Positions 22,298-22,618 of a stretch of DNA of 22,618 nt are shown here, piece after piece. Source of the DNA: a virus; the IMG/VR virus record IMGVR_UViG_3300044614_001201, positions 1 through 22,618 of that record. The stretch is one strand, 5' to 3'. A program made the position numbers and the translations under genes. How positions within the stretch are numbered: the first letter of the stretch is position 1; each line of letters starts with the position of its first letter. A model generated the notes under the pieces. It was not told where the DNA came from, did not search any database, and was given only the letters and a program-made list of their open reading frames with translations.

Positions 22298-22618
22298 TTA
22301 TGGATTGAGTTGTGTTTTAGCAATAATGTATTCTTTGACTAGTCCTGAACGAACAATATCCTCTACTCCAAATTCAATTACATCAAACGATGGCATAATA
22401 CGAAGAATTCTCATAAAGTCAATGATTCCATTCTTTTCATTGGTCTTGATAAGATCTGATTGAGTGGCATCACCACAGAACATAATCTTAGAGTTCTCAC
22501 CTACACGAGTGATAATAGAATCTAGTTCGTGGAAGTTAAGATTCTGGAATTCATCTACGATAATGATAGCATTATCCAGAGTAGTTCCCCGAATAAAAGA
22601 AGTGCTCCAAAAACTAAT
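22298..22618 (-). CDS. phoH: PhoH-family ATPase, 5' end cut by window edge
   Basis: The last 106 codons of the gene. The visible part begins before SFIRGTTLDN and has Walker B (AIIIVDEFQNLN), then the motif-III-like VGENSKIMFCGDATQSDLI, and ends FGVEDIVRSGLVKEYIIAKT. These match the C-terminal half of PhoH, an RNA-helicase-like ATPase often carried by marine phages. Walker A lies outside the window. The frame is open without stop to the edge, so the ATG at 22483 is internal, not a start. In hosts PhoH is linked to phosphate stress; its role in phages is unproven. Confidence 0.9.
   Translation of the reverse strand: MSFWSTSFIRGTTLDNAIIIVDEFQNLNFHELDSIITRVGENSKIMFCGDATQSDLIKTNEKNGIIDFMRILRIMPSFDVIEFGVEDIVRSGLVKEYIIAKTQLNP

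Noticed and set aside
22298-22483. A 61-codon ORF starting at an internal ATG
   Set aside because: The same frame is open to the window edge and carries PhoH Walker B upstream of this ATG, so it is the end of phoH and not a separate gene.

Overview
The window looks like part of the genome of a T4-like myovirus infecting marine cyanobacteria (a Prochlorococcus or Synechococcus cyanomyovirus). The basis is a dense, AT-rich, almost gapless gene array that combines recognisable T4 baseplate, tail, head and replication proteins (gp26, gp27-like, gp5, gp4, gp48, gp53, gp32, gp59, gp33) with cyanobacterium-linked genes: a CP12-like Calvin-cycle regulator, a DUF1825 protein, PhoH, and several 2OG-Fe(II) oxygenase-like proteins. 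No tRNA, rRNA, CRISPR array or insertion sequence was seen. No stretch over 300 bases lacks a gene.

Region 1 (1-15566, minus strand, read from right to left) is a tail and baseplate operon. It starts with a tube-fold protein (probably gp54), then gp26 and a 53-residue ORF. These two are joined by what looks like a complete programmed -1 frameshift signal: an upstream SD-like element, the slippery heptamer T TTT TTC, and a downstream palindromic hairpin. Next come two very large, partly paralogous tape-measure-like proteins. The second carries three cell-wall hydrolase-like domains (lysozyme-like, M23, M15). They are followed by a gp27-like hub, CP12, gp5 (OB fold, but no visible lysozyme), two structural or spike-like proteins, a pair of related 2OG oxygenase-like proteins of which one has lost its distal active-site residues, and a string of small conserved unknowns.

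Region 2 (15567-18821, plus strand) is a short divergent operon: gp4 head completion, an unknown protein, gp48 tube cap and gp53 wedge. It has a perfect T4 late promoter (TATAAATA) 32 bases before gp4. A weaker late-type box (AATAAATA) precedes gp26 on the other strand.

Region 3 (18820-22618, minus strand) is the replication and late-transcription operon: phoH (cut by the window edge), a RecB/Cas4-like PD-(D/E)XK nuclease, the late-promoter coactivator gp33, a third 2OG oxygenase-like protein, the helicase loader gp59, a DUF1825 protein, and the ssDNA-binding protein gp32. It ends at a clear intrinsic terminator. The order 33-59-32 matches T4, with two inserted genes.

Together, region 3 supports DNA replication and switches on late transcription through gp33. 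Late promoters then drive regions 1 and 2, which build and assemble the tail. All family names come from reading the sequence and from memory of the families; no database search was run.
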